Shown here: positions 1-12,482 of the stretch, one piece after another
Position numbering within the stretch: the stretch's first letter is position 1
Layout of the letters: each line of letters opens with the position of its first letter
NCBI GenBank assembly: GCA_022579005.1
Contig: MU401653.1
Location: 1 to 64,000, forward strand
Source of the DNA: Poronia punctata
Lineage: Eukaryota; Ascomycota; Sordariomycetes; Xylariales; Xylariaceae
Direction of reading: 5' to 3'
DNA: 64,000 nucleotides
Notes under the pieces: model-generated
Seen by the model: the letters and a program-made list of their open reading frames with translations, nothing else
Databases searched by the model: none
Told to the model about the DNA's origin: nothing
Program-made: the position numbers and the translations under genes

Positions 1-3000
1 AACTAGGTTTACTAAACTAAATATATAAAGTACTTTAAAAGCTTTGCTATAATTTTTAGCTAGTATAGTTTTAATTACTTTTTTATAAAAAAATACTAAA
101 ATAATAAATACTTTATTTAAAGCATTAATAATATGCTTATTAAGCAAAAAGCTTTTTATTAATAGCAATTATAATTAAAGTTTAAAAGTTTTGCTAGCTA
201 AAAAGCTTTAAAAAAAAGCATAACAATATTTAACTTATTATAAGCTTTATAGCTTTTTTATAAAAGTAAAAAAGTATATACTTAAATTTACTATTAAAAA
301 TATTATATTATAACAATATTAGCAAAGTATACTAAAATAATTTATTATTAATATAAGTTTAAGTTTAACTACTGCTTTATATTATAAAGTTAATAAAACT
401 TTTTTTTAGTATATAACTTACTTTTAGCTTATTTATTTTTATAAATAAAAAAGTTAAGCATAGTATTATGTAAATATAGTAGTTTTTAACGTTATAATAG
501 CTAAAGCAAAGTTTTAGCAGCTAAAGCAAGCTACTACTAAAGCTAATAATAAGCAATCTTAATAAATAAAACCTTTAATAGCTTTAAATAGCTATAAAAA
601 GCTTATTAAATAATAAAATAATAAAGTATTATATTAATTTTACTAAAAAAAAAAGTTTTTATAATATATTAATTTATTTTAGCTTTAAAACGCTAAAAAC
701 AGCGACCTTTTTAGCTAAAAAAAATTATAACATAATTAGCATATATACTAGTTACGCCTTACGTTATAAGGTAGCTATAAAACTAAAAAAAAGCTAGCAT
801 AATTTCTATTTTTATATATATAGCTATTATTTTTATATTACTTTTTAAACCTAAATACCTAGCTATTTATTATATATACAATATACTAAGTTATGCTTTT
901 TAAAATACCTTTATAAAGCTATAATTAATATAAAGCCCTTAAAACCTAGTTAATGCGTCCACTCTAGCTAGACCTTTTTTAATATAAAGTTAAAGTAATC
1001 TTTAAAAATCTTTAATTTTTATTGCAATATATACATACTACGTTTATTACTAAGTAAATTTTACTTTAATATATAGCGCTAAGTACTTGCTAAGCTTTTA
1101 TAATCTTATTAATTATAAAGTTAAAAGCTTTTATAAAGGTCTTGTTTAGGTTTTTTTTATAAATGTTTTAATATATAATTATTATTTAATTAGTAAAGTA
1201 TTAAAACTAATTTATAATATTGTTAAAATGTAAATTTAACTTAAAATATATTTTTATTTATAACTTATTAAAGCTAATTTATTATATAAAGTACTGCTTA
1301 GCGCGTTTATTAAAAATTATTAAAAATATAGCTTAATACTAGTTTTTTATTATTTTAATTTAATAGTATATATTAATAAAAATTTATACTTTATTATATA
1401 ATAAATTATAAGGCTTGCTTATATAATTTTAGTTTTTTTGCTATATTTTTATAAATATAGCAATTTTTTTAAAAGTAAAAAAAATATTGTTTATTAAACA
1501 TATTAAAAGTAAATTATATAGCAAAATATAATTAAATCTTTATAAATTTAAGTATAAAGTTAAAACGTTTTTATACTTAATAGCTTAAGTAAAAGTAGCT
1601 TGCTATTAAAGTATAACTAGCTTGCTAGCAAGTAGGAAATTTACTAGCTATAAGCGCTTAAAAGTATATAAAGTATATATAGCTTATATAGCTTATAATG
1701 CTTAAAAGGTTAAAAAAGGTTAAAAAGCAAGTTAAGTGCTTTAAAAAGCTTAAAAAGCTTATAAAGCTTAAGTTTTTTAATTAGTTACTAGTACTTTAAA
1801 ATATATTTTAAGTTTAAGCATATTTTAGCTTATAATTTTTTTATTAGTAAATATAAAAGTTAAACTAAGTTTTTATTTTTTAATTAAAAATATATAAAAA
1901 AAGTACTAAGCTTTGCTAATAATTACGTTATTATTTATAATAGTAAGCAACTTATTACTTATTATATTATAGCTTTAAATTAAGCTATAGTTAATGCTTT
2001 TTTATTATAGTACTAGTAATAATAAACGTTATACTATATATACTATATTATTAAAATACTAATATATTTATTTTTTAAAATCTTTTTAAATAGCTTATAA
2101 AAAATCTTTACTATTAAGCTATATATATATATACTTAGTTATTTTATATAAAATATATATATTTAGCTTATTTTTTGCTAATATTTTAAAGTTAAGTTTT
2201 TTTACGCTTTATTTTTTAAAAATAATATACTTTTTTAATAAATAAATAGCTATGCTTATTTTCTTAAAGATTTTAATTTAATTTAAGTCGTTATTAAAAG
2301 CGTTTTTAAAATAAAGTAGTACTAACTATTATATATACTAAGATTTTTAATATAATTAGTTTTTTAAATCTTTTTTTAAAAATAAACTAAGGTTACGCAA
2401 TAATAATACTATTATAAATTAATATTAATTAGTTTTTAAATTAGCTATAAGTTAAAAGTAGTAAAAAATACTTACTATTTTTTATTTTATTAGTATATAA
2501 CCTATAAAACGCTTACTATAATTTAACATATACTTTTTTTACTTACTTTATTTTTTTAAGTAATTATATAATAATTTAAATTAGATTTTCTATTTATTAC
2601 TTACTTAAATATAGTAAGTTTTAAAAATAATATAAAGCTAAAGCAACTTTAAATTAAGTAAAAAGTAAGTATAATAATAGTTTTTGTTTTTAAACCTTGC
2701 TTTTTTATAGTTGCTAATTTAACTACTAATTAGTGTTAATCTAGCTAAAGGTTAATATAATTATAATACGTTACTATTTATAGTACTATATTAACTTAAT
2801 TAATAAAAAGAAAAAAAAAGTTATAAAAACTTTTTTTAGCAAGTTTTATATAGCTATAAAGGTTTATAGTTAATTAAAACCTATTAGCAATATAAAAAAA
2901 ACATATATACTTTATGTATTTAATATATAAAAAACGTATACTTTATATATACTAGTTATATACTATATACGTACACTACGCATATACTTTTTTAATAAAG

Positions 3001-4640
3001 TAAGTTTAACATAATTTATAACAAATATATAAAAAACTAAATATTTATATTTATAAGATATTTACGTTTTAATAGTCTTAATATAGTTAATAAGATTAAA
3101 AGTATTAAAAGGGATTCTAACAATCTTTATATATATTATAAATTAAAGTAAACTTACTATAAAAGTTTAAAACTTTTATTAACTTTAGTTTAACTATATA
3201 TTAATAAAACTATACTTTATTAACTTATATTAACTATTATTAACAAAATATAAAAAATATTAACTATAACTAGCTTAAATTAATTTAAAAATATATAAAA
3301 TTAATATAATATAATTAAACTTTACTATATATAATTTAAGTTAACTTTAAACTATTTAAAATTAATATAATCTAATTATAATTTGCTTTAATTTTTTTTA
3401 ATTTACTTTATACTTTTTTTAGTTTTTATAAGCACGCTTATAAAAAATTATAATAATATTATATTATATAATTTTAAAGTTAATTATACGTTAAAAACGT
3501 TTTAATATAATAATTAAAGTATTATATAATAATTTAATAGTTAGCTTTAGCTAAATATTAGCTTTATTTTTTTTATTTTATTTATATATATTAGTAAGTA
3601 TAAGTATATAGTTAATATAATTACTTACTACTTTATATAAACTTAATACTTTTATTATCTTTATAAAACTTATATTTAGTAGCTAAAAACAAGTATTAGT
3701 AGCAAGTATAAGCTTTATAAAAAATATTTTTATTAAATATAACGTAGTTTTTAAATAAACTACTACTTTTTAAGTTTTTATAAGCTTAATAATTTTTAAC
3801 GTTAACTATATTAAGTATAATATAAGCTATAATAGCTAAAATATGCTATAAGCGTATTATTTTAAACTTTATAATAATTTAATTACTACTTTTATAAATT
3901 AAGCAAAAAATAAGTAACTAAGCAATAACTTATATAAGTTAATTTTAAATTAATTTAAAGTTATATAATATTATATATACTAAAAATAATTTAATATACT
4001 TTTATATATTATTATTTAAGCATTTATAAATAATATTAAAGTTTTTATAAGTTTGTTTAATATTAGCATACTTTTTTTTTTTAACTTATTTATAGCGTTG
4101 CTTATTTAAAACTAATAAGCAATATTATAAACCTTATTTACATTTTTATACTTTTTAATTTAATTAGCAAAAAATTACTTATAAAAAGTTAATATAAAGC
4201 TATATAAAGTTAATTATACTTATATAACTTTATTTTAGCTTATATTGCTTATTATTTTATTATTTTTAGTTTTAAAACTTTTAGCGCTGCTTATACTAAT
4301 ATATGCTTAAGTATATAATATATTACTAAAAGCATACAAGGTTTTATAAGATTATATAAAGTTATACTAGCTTAATAACGTTTTTAATAAGTTTATATAC
4401 TTTTATATAGTAGCATTTTTTTTTACTTACTAAAAAAAAATAATATAAAGTTAAAAAATTAAATAAATATATTTAAAACAAAAAGCTAACTATATAGAAA
4501 ATTTACAAACCTACTTTATAGCTTAAGTACTGTTTTAATTAGTACTAGTACTGTTAATTAAAAATATATTCCTTTTAACTTAGTAAATGCATAATTAAAA
4601 ATTTTAAATTTACTTAGGTATTAATTAAAATAAACAAACA
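1..4640. repeat. AT-saturated gene-free block, probable RIP-degraded repeat DNA
   Basis: The block is made almost wholly of A and T; sampled lines have about 5 to 13 G+C per 60 bases. Stops occur in all frames and no open frame of useful length exists on either strand. The surviving C is nearly always preceded by A or G, mostly as ACT, GCT or GCA; TC, CC, GA and GG are rare. Composition changes abruptly near 4640, where ordinary mixed sequence starts. In filamentous ascomycetes such blocks are typically transposon DNA mutated C-to-T by repeat-induced point mutation and often packed as heterochromatin at centromeres, subtelomeres or dispersed islands. Which of these applies cannot be told, because the left border lies outside the window. 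No terminal repeats or residual transposase are recognisable. Confidence 0.85.
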
Positions 4641-5153
4641 GTAACCCCTCTCGTCCGCCGTACTATGCTATAGATTGTAGCAGAGGTTTTTTTTGTTTCT
4701 GCTCTGGGTAAAGTAGGGATTAAATGCGACGAATAAAGAGGTAGGTTAGGCTAGGTTAGGTTAGGTTAATTGGTAAGGTTAGAGGGTTGGTCGGCCGTTA
4801 CGCCGTTAAAAAGCTCCGCGGATGATTTAATTCAGCTTGATGTTAAGGTAGTTAGTTAATTATTTGGCTGTGGTAAAATGGGATGTCATCAATCTACAGA
4901 AATACTTTTTGAGGATTGTTTCGCTCTGCTCTTCTGTCTGTTTCTGGGAGACTACCTAAGGTAGTTAACCTAGGTAGCTACTAAGGATAATCCAAGAGAG
5001 AGAGAGAGAGAGAGACGAGTCACAGTTGGGAATTTAACCGCTTTGTCCATTCTTCATTTAAACCAAACATGTTATTATATGTCTATATTCAATTATTAAA
5101 TAAATCCCTTCCGATCAAAAAGAAAGTTTTCTATCAACCGAAACTGGATCTTC
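4641..5153. other. Transition between AT block and first gene, with TTAGGT-like tract and GA microsatellite
   Basis: No gene is seen. The stretch starts where base composition becomes normal. At 4741-4768 the plus strand carries tandem AGGTT/TTAGGT units with one variant copy, followed by looser TAGG words around 4950-4985. An (AG)n tract lies at 4995-5015. The 3' UTR of the minus-strand aminopeptidase (stop at 5154) probably occupies the right end. Confidence 0.6.
4995..5015. repeat. (AG)n microsatellite
   Basis: A 21-bp run of alternating A and G, just downstream of the aminopeptidase stop codon. Confidence 0.9.
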
Positions 5154-6944
5154 TTAATAATCCAAAATCTCCTGCTGACCACAGCTATGCTTCTTAAACG
5201 GAACACCTCCCTCAGCACGAGCATGAACATGTCTCTTGGTCGGTGTCCCGGCTCCGGCCTCACGAAGAGGGAATCCCTCCCAGCTAGTACCATAAGTAGC
5301 GACAGCATGGGCCATGGCCTTGGCATTGACCTCGAAAGGAAACTCTGCGATGTTGGTGATGTTATCAGCAGCAGAGTGATAGTTCGGGTCGTAGATCTCG
5401 CCCGCTACACCTCCGTAGATGGCGACTTCCTCTTCCGTCTTGATGCCGTCCGCGCCGGTATCTAGACCTCCGCAGGGCACGCCTTGAGCTAGGAAAGGTC
5501 CGTAATCGGATCGGCCGTTGAATTCGGATCCGAATGTCGTGAGACCCTCGGCGGAAAACCAGTCCTCGAAGAGTTTTTCGGCTTCGCCGGACCCGGCGGG
5601 CCCGCTTAGACCGTAGCGGCTTCCGTCACCGTCGTAGATGCCTAGGTAGTAGTTGGGAGAGGCGATCATGTCGAAGTTGAGGTATAGACGGATCTTGGCC
5701 AAGTCCTCTGGGCTAGAGTTGTTGACAAAGTATTCAGCGCCTAGGAGGCCTTGTTCTTCGGCTATATCAAGTGAAAAGAAAGGGTTAGTGTATTGCATAA
5801 AATGAAAGAATAGAGGTTTGTCTTACCTGTCCACCAGGCAAACTTGATCTGGTTATTAGTGCGCCACTTGGCGAGCGCCTTGGCGACAGTTAGGATGCCG
5901 CAAGAACCGCTACCATTGTCATTGATACCGGGACCCTTGTCGACCGAGTCGGAGTGAGCGCCTAGGAACAGGACGTTATCCGGGTCGCCAAACTTGGACG
6001 TCGCGATGACGTTGTGGCTGGTACCAGGGGCAATGTAAGCCCAGAATTCACCCGAGGTTAGGATCTCCTCGCCGGCCTCGAGGCGCTCTACTAGAGCTAG
6101 ACCGTCGTCCTGGCTGAGACCACCGACTGCGATCAGATCGTTGACGCCGCCGAGCGTACCGGCCGCTACACCGGCTGGGATGTTGTTGTAGATCATGGCG
6201 CCGACGGCTCCCTTTTCGGCGGCGTTGGTGATCTTCTCGAGGAAGGTGCATTCGCCACGAGCTATGAGGGCTACGCTGCCATCGATGGAGTCGGGGAAAT
6301 CATCCTGTGTACAAGTTAGATTTTGTTGTGCCCCTTATTAAATGAAGCGTTTAGTATTTTTACTTACGAGGGTGCAGCCGAGGTTTGCAACATTGGCCAA
6401 GGGGGCGTCAACCCAGGTACCATTGTTGCTGAACTCAAAGGAATCGGTGTCGAATTCCACACCGCCAGCTGAGAACTTGGTGGCAGAGGCTAGCTGAATC
6501 TCCGTGGTGAACTCCTGGAGCTCAACTGTGTAATAGTCGCCGAGAGCCTCAAGGGTCTCCTTGAAATACTTGACAGTATTCTTGTGGCCTTCAGATCCAT
6601 GCACCTGCGTCACCAATATGTCAGCAGGTTCGTTCGTCGGTGGGGAAAGAGTGACTTGGTGCTTACACGGTTGCGATGAGGGGTGGCGTATGCAATATCC
6701 TCGAGGGTCTGAGCACACTTCATGAGATCCTTGAGATGGATCGAGTTGACAAGCGGTTTCTATAAACAAGTTAGCTAATGTTACCCAACCACCCAATACT
6801 CGTCCTCGACCTTGATGATGAAGATGGACTCACGTCTTTCACGACAGGGGGCTTGCACTTTCCGTGACGGACGGGGTCGGCATTGGCCGCGACTGCGAGC
6901 AGGCCAGTAGCCGCAATGGCCACGGCAGAACTGACACCCTTCAT
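5154..6944 (-). CDS. Secreted M28 family leucine aminopeptidase (Lap2-like), five exons
   Basis: Zinc exopeptidase that removes N-terminal amino acids from peptides, probably secreted or vacuolar. Exons on the minus strand are 6834-6944, 6667-6759, 6368-6604, 5827-6304 and 5154-5761, giving 508 residues, usual for fungal M28 aminopeptidases with a PA domain. Residues 1 to about 22 form a signal peptide. A PA-like insert lies around residues 125-240. The M28 catalytic set is complete: H264 and D266 in GAHSDS, bridging D276 in GINDNG, E308/E309 in TAEEQG, D337 in NFDM and H435 in NYHSA. Every junction keeps frame and restores a family motif; joining exons 4 and 5 recreates WWTAEEQGLLGAE. It is the gene nearest the AT block, yet it shows no internal stops. 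The start is the only ATG that precedes the signal peptide. Confidence 0.93.
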
Positions 6945-9521
6945 GACGTCTTTTAGGCAGGGAGTAGGAAGGTGAGGGAGGATAAAAGCGTAAGGAAACT
7001 GATCGACCGAAGTACCTAGTCAAATCAAGTCCAAATCACACAACACCGACTTCGACAAACATTCAACGCCCAACGACGCGGTAAACCCCATGATTATATA
7101 CACGTTAGTCTTGTCTAGCCTATGAGCCTAAACAAGATGGGTTCTGATGCCGTATGCTTGGCCCGTGGATGCAGGTCAGCAAGGACAATATTGCCTAGAC
7201 CTTAGCTGCTCACGTCCGGGGGTACTAAGAATACGAAGCGATGAACGGTCATATTCCGGTCATGTTGATATGGTCGGTCGTGACATTTCATACACCGAAG
7301 CCAAGAGGCGCTGTCCTACGTGTAATTTACCTAGCACTTGGCAAACGGGCGTCGCTCCCAGTAACGTGGTTGGCGGCGGTCTTATCACAGATGACCTTCC
7401 AGATCGGGACTCGCCAAGTGTGCTCGGCACGACGCCCAGGGCTCGACCAAATTACTGGAATGCTTGTTGGCGGTGCGGAAAAGGCTAGGCGAGGCCTGTA
7501 TTGGCGACGAGGAGGTACCAGGCACGCCAGGGTCCTGTCTGCCTGTCCACTGACGGAACCAGAATGAATATGCGGTGCACAGGCACTGGCAGAAGCCGGT
7601 CTAGATTCTATCTAGAACAACGGCTTTCCTACCCCACTGAGGCTAGAATAGGGGGTTCGAAGCTTTCGCAGGGCACGCTACCAGTTGTTAGCGGGATGTA
7701 ACAGCGGGGTCTCCAGTTTCTCGTATTAAGTAAGCACCCACTCATTCCTCCATATTCCGTGTAGGTATTCTTGATGCCTCAAGGCTGGGAGAGAGAAAAG
7801 AAAACTCCCTTCCAGTTATATCAGCGCCTGTGTAAAAGGTGTAGACATACCTCTTCCTGGTCTCTTTTTCCATTTCCACGATATGGTGTGTCCTTGAAGT
7901 CCTCGAGGTGCATACCCGGCCCTCTTCATAGCGACAGGTGGCTTCGTTTAACCTTATCGCAATTCCGCTTTAGCCACCACGCCGGTGTCATAAGCGGACG
8001 CTTAAACATCCACTCCAACGATTCTAGGTTAGACCTTCCCCGAGGATTAGTAGGCCCAGTAATATCACGATGATAAAACAACATCACCGCGGCCCGGAGT
8101 CCTCCTTGTGTTCAGCATCTTGCTCAACTTGGCTAGATCCGTAATCACCAAATATTGGAACATCTGTACGACATACCTACTAACGTGATCTCAACAACGT
8201 TGTCATGTTCGACCCAGAAAACAACTGCTGCAAATGCCGGGCCTTCCCGATAGCCGTTACCTAATTTATTATAGGTAATCAAGTATATTCTCCTGTCGTC
8301 TTCAGTCACGTTATTTGGTGATGGGTTGCAGTGGAGGTGTCTCGGATCTGAATTCCTGGATAGCGAGACGGACGGCTAGGCGAGAGATCGATATTCGGCA
8401 ACATGCGATACCAGCTCCCAAAATCAAGGCCGGGTAGCTTTATGGGGCGCGTTTCCATGCCGGTTAGAATCTAGGTGCTAGGCTCTATTTTAATAGCACC
8501 GGGCCCTTCCGTATCTATGCTTTCGCCGAGTAGGTTACCTACTAACCTAGTAACTTGAACTTTGGAGTTTACCATTGGCTAGCATATACTTTCTCCGCAG
8601 ATAGATGTTATAGGCAGGTATATCCAGTTGCGCTCTATAGTCCAACCTCTCGTTGGCGACGAACTTGTTTCCAAACCCCGTCACCACCGCCGTGCGCTTA
8701 GAATGGTAGCTATCATGTTCTCCCTCCCGATATTCGGCTATGCTTAGGCCGATGCTACGGTACCCATAGAAAACTCGGCGGGGAGCAAAGGGCCCGGCGA
8801 TAGGTAGTTCGGTAGCACAGAATCATATGTTCAGTCTTGGAGCCGGTAGCCCCTTTTGGGCGTCGTTCCTGACTAGAGAATGCAATCCAACTTACATAAG
8901 GTTATACCGTCAGTTCTTCTTTCCGATGCTACTCTTGGCAAGAATGGGCATGACTAAAAGGTAAAGGAGAGTTTCTTTGCTCTTTCGTAGCGGGAAAGGA
9001 CACATATGCGATGGGTAGCTTGTTATAATGGTGACGTGTCTGATGGTTTCCCCGGAAGAGCCATTTAGAACTTCAGTAGGAGAGGCGACAAATGTCTTAA
9101 CGCAAGTTCCTTTTTCTTGGTTGCTTGTTACTCGTACGAGTACAAGTACGCAATAAGTACATGCACACGGCAAGCGCCATCTTCGTGTACGAGGTGACCT
9201 GTTTTAGTGGCTTAACAGTAGCAACTACCTAGCCACGATACTACGGGGGCCCAAGCGCCTTCCAGTGGCTGGGTTAACCACCAGGTACAGGTCCACTCGC
9301 GGTAAGTTTTAGTAGGGTATCTAACCCCTGTCATCCCCGAGGTTGTCCCAGAATTCTGCACCTCCGTTTAACAATTACACTCTTCTCCGAGATCACCGTT
9401 ACCCTCCAATCTAGTCGCCCGTACGAATCCCCACAGGGAGTTTACGTAAACATATATCTGCGAGATCAGAAAGCAAGATCAAAAGACCACACAGACAAAC
9501 CGGATTAGGCTTCACTGAATT
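6945..9521. other. 2.6 kb without a supported gene
   Basis: Base composition is ordinary, not AT-rich, yet no open frame here shows a family motif, a plausible exon chain or a coding-like residue pattern. The right part of the region contains a perfect palindrome TACTCGTACGAGTA at 9129-9142. The left end should hold the aminopeptidase promoter and the right end the promoter of the HTH gene at 9522. It could be the remains of a decayed element, but I can point to no terminal repeats. Confidence 0.55.
7093..7100 (-). promoter_or_regulatory. Probable TATA box of the aminopeptidase gene
   Basis: The minus strand reads TATATAAT about 150 bp upstream of the aminopeptidase start codon at 6944. The position is plausible for a fungal promoter with a leader of roughly 100 bases. 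The call rests on sequence and position only. Confidence 0.45.
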
Positions 9522-10286
9522 ATGGGAGAAGGAGCGACGTTTGGGCCCCCCCCAAGACGTCCGCCTAAGGCGCTTGAAGCGGCCAAATGGCTGTATGATA
9601 CCCAGAAGGCCGAGCTCATCGAGGATCCCACTCGTCCCCGGGCCAGTATTACATCTACCAGGAATGCTGCCGATAAATTCGGGGTCAGCAAATCCTCCGT
9701 CGCCCGGCATCTTGTGGCCCTCAAGTCCGGCAAGACCGATGGCAGCTCCACTGCAAGGGTCGGCCGGCCCAGCCGACTAACCGATTCGGAGGAGCAGATG
9801 CTTGCTTTTCATATGTTGTAAGTCAAATCGCCGATCGGGACGGCCGAGCCCACCCCTCTCTTTCGTATCACGAGCAGTGGAGGCTAACGCAAAATCTATA
9901 GCATGTTGCGACGGCAGATGAAGCCAGTAACAATGAAAATAGTGCAGGACGCCGCCGATGCACTTATGGCACGAAGGAATCCTCCAGGAGAGGCTGTCAG
10001 CATGAGTTGGGTGAGGCGATGGCTACGCACAAACCGTACCCAGGCACGTGAAGAAGCCATTGCCAACGGCAGTACGATGCCAGGCGTAGACCTCGCGAAT
10101 CCCGACATGGATCAAGAAGACGACGATACCATGCTCGGTGAAGATGCACCCAGCGAGGTAGAATCAGAGACCCATGCTCCCCAACCCCCTGAACCCTCTG
10201 CTCACGACAATATTCCTACGAATGGGGCATCCGCGCCTCCGATTCTGGACCCTGTTTTCACCCAAGCTGCCTTCTCCGAAACTTAA
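9522..10286 (+). CDS. Pogo/Fot1-type helix-turn-helix (psq plus CENP-B-like) protein lacking a DDE domain
   Basis: Exons are 9522-9817 and 9902-10286, giving 226 residues; the 84-bp intron has GTAAGT, a CTAAC branch site and TAG. Residues about 17-65 (alanine-rich helix, then NAADKFGVSKSSVARH) resemble the psq-type helix-turn-helix at the N-terminus of fungal pogo/Fot1 transposases. Residues about 80-145, starting at RLTDSEEQML and ending MSWVRRWLRTN, resemble the second CENP-B-like DNA-binding domain. After that comes only an acidic, proline-rich disordered tail ending in a clean stop. The DDE catalytic domain, several hundred residues long in active elements, is missing. It is either a truncated transposase or a domesticated DNA-binding protein; the intact frame and good intron are compatible with expression. 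The start codon is the first ATG in frame with the domain. Confidence 0.7.
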
Positions 10287-10860
10287 GGTGTGTACTCGCC
10301 ATCATCCAACGTGGGATCGTCGATGTAAATCAGCACCAGCGGAATACTCTTTGGCCAGGCAAACACGTCAAAGCATTCATGGATAATAAGCTCAAGGCTT
10401 TACCGCTCTCTCTGTTATATCTGTTATCCCCTATTGACACGCTCCATCCCCATCGGGAACGTCGCCACCAGGCCTGCCAATGACTAGTTGCTTCAAGTAA
10501 CGCGTTCGGTCGCGCCTACATCCATCGTCGGCATTACCCCTACTATAATCGACATTGGACGTTTCAGGCATCAAAGACCCTAGATGCCTTATATCTACCT
10601 CAGGATTGCATCCTTATGCTCTGCTAGACAACTCCATATTCCATCAACGTCACCTCAGAAGCTTAGGTTATCCTTTGGGTCTTTTCTCTGGTCTGCGTAC
10701 GACAAAAATTCCGCAGTGCCGCTTCTAAGGCCTGCAGTTCTCCAGCAAGACATTTTCTTCGGATGTTGGTCTCGCCTCGTACCCCCAGGCGACAATTTCT
10801 AAGGATGCGGCATCAGTAATAGGCCACCGAAAGGGTATATTAGGCTAGAGAAGCCGGATG
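10287..10860. other. Spacer between the HTH gene and the FAD monooxygenase, nothing recognised
   Basis: The stretch lies between two convergent genes and presumably holds both 3' UTRs. I found no continuation of the transposase in any frame and no obvious terminal inverted repeat. Confidence 0.5.
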
Positions 10861-12380
10861 TCATCGATACGTACTGGTGTTTCCTTGCTGGTTGTTTTTA
10901 ATGGCATTCCTAGACAACCTGACGGCTTGGGACCCGCGCTCTAATACCTCTTGCTGGTATGACTCGAGCGTCGACTGTAACTTCTCGGGCCACTTCCCAT
11001 CCACTACATGCACAAAGGCTTCGTCAGTTTTATTGGGTCTAATAATCCGGGCTCCGGCCAGACACGCCTTCCTGCCAAGCAACATGAGGAGCGAACATGA
11101 GGAGGGGGGTTCTGTACACATACATTTACTTAAAGCCGCACCAAGGTTCAGCGCATCCCTTATAGCGTGCACGCCCCCTTCTCCTCGGACTACATCACGG
11201 AACTGGTCAGTCATGGATCCAAAATATCAAACGACGCGTGATTCCATTTGCGATTGAACTTACAGGGTGTCATTGGGTGGATGGCGTCACCCAACAAAGT
11301 GATTCTCCCTACTGGTAGAGAGGTTATTTCCCCATCCCAGAACACCCTCTGGCCGGGCAGTATCCCTTCCACATCTGTTAATTCGAATACTTCTCGCATC
11401 CGGGGTTCAAGTGAGGCTGTTGCTTCCATCACACGGTCGTATTTGGCTTTTTTAGAGGCGTGGTTTAACCAATACTCTGGATCGTTGACGTCGAAGTCCT
11501 CCCATCCGACATACCAGTAATAGTCGCCTGACAAGTCCTTATTCACTTTATTCAGAGCCACAAAGACGAAACCTTTGATATTAGGGGAAACGAATGCATA
11601 GGCACTATGACCGAGGGACAGCTGCCGTTCAAATGCATCTCCGGAAAGCCTAATTTCCCCCCAAATGCAGGCAAAAGGGACTGGTTTGATGACCTCTGAA
11701 TTCGGTCGACCGAGCAGGTGTTGGCGAACTAGTATCCTGGATCAGCCATCTTGATAATATGAAGCACCTTTGCCCGTTCTACTTGGGTATTTTACTCACC
11801 TACGCTCTTGACCCCGTCTGCACCTATCAAAATATCACCTGAAGCACTAGTGCCGTCCTCAAAATGGACAGTCACCCGAGGTCCTGCGTCTTCCACCCGT
11901 ACCAGCCTTTTGCCCCATTGGATAGGAATCTGGGTAGCAAGCCATTGACGGAAGTGCAACCGGTTCAGTCTTAAACAAGGAGTCTCGGGAGTATTCTCGA
12001 CAGTCATTCGTTGTCCACGGCCGTAGAAGCAAACCTGTGGCTCCAACTTCAAAGGCCACAGATGGTCTGCCGATTCCCGCAACGGCGGCATATCAGAAGG
12101 GAACGACGATGGCAGGTCCTCAAGAATACTGGACGGGGTCAGTTATTCGACAGGATACAGGTTTGTGCCATGCATCTCACCGGGCCACACCGCCACGTAT
12201 TTGGGTCATGATGACTTACGAGTGCACTGCGATTGCCCAGCCCTGACGTGTGGTTATATCAGTGTCCCGGTCGAATATTTCAAAAGGGATGCCTTGCTTT
12301 CTGAGGCATTGGGCCAGAGTGAGGCCACCTAAGCCAGCACCAATAATGATTACATGAGGTTTCGCGTTGTCTGAAGCCAT
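10861..12380 (-). CDS. Class A FAD-dependent monooxygenase (salicylate hydroxylase-like), five exons
   Basis: Flavoprotein that uses NAD(P)H and oxygen to hydroxylate an aromatic or polyketide-like substrate; the substrate cannot be deduced. Minus-strand exons are 12220-12380, 11800-12128, 11264-11728, 11130-11189 and 10861-11003, giving 385 residues, near the usual 400. The FAD-binding GAGLGG motif is at residues 14-19, the DG motif (GADGV) near 156-160 and the second FAD motif GDAIHPMTPFRGEGG from residue 310. The third intron was placed so that PMTP joins FRGEGG, as conserved in the family; a second acceptor 15 nt upstream would add five residues. The 126-bp fourth intron is inferred because reading through it would insert 42 unrelated residues (126 bp = 42 codons) before the conserved C-terminal helix. 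No partner biosynthetic genes lie nearby. Confidence 0.88.
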
Positions 12381-12474
12381 TTTTCTGTATTGAAAAAACT
12401 ATTCTGTTCCTGACCCGTGCTCTTTCCAAGTAACAACGCCACTTACCCGGCGAGAGAAACGGCCCAGATAGCTT

Positions 12475-12482
12475 TTTATATA
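12475..12482 (-). promoter_or_regulatory. Probable TATA box of the FAD monooxygenase gene
   Basis: The minus strand reads TATATAAA about 95-100 bp upstream of the start codon at 12380, a suitable distance for a core promoter. Confidence 0.45.

Noticed and set aside
1..4640. Mitochondrial DNA insertion
   Set aside because: Composition is AT-rich, but there are no open frames, tRNAs or rRNA-like stretches, and the residual C/G context fits mutation of repeats better.
4741..4768. Telomere repeat array
   Set aside because: The units are TTAGGT rather than TTAGGG, only about three copies exist, and normal genes follow on one side and AT-rich DNA on the other, so it is not a chromosome end.
4861..5150. 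Extension of the aminopeptidase beyond the stop at 5154
   Set aside because: The stop follows the complete M28 domain and the downstream sequence has repeats and stops in frame.
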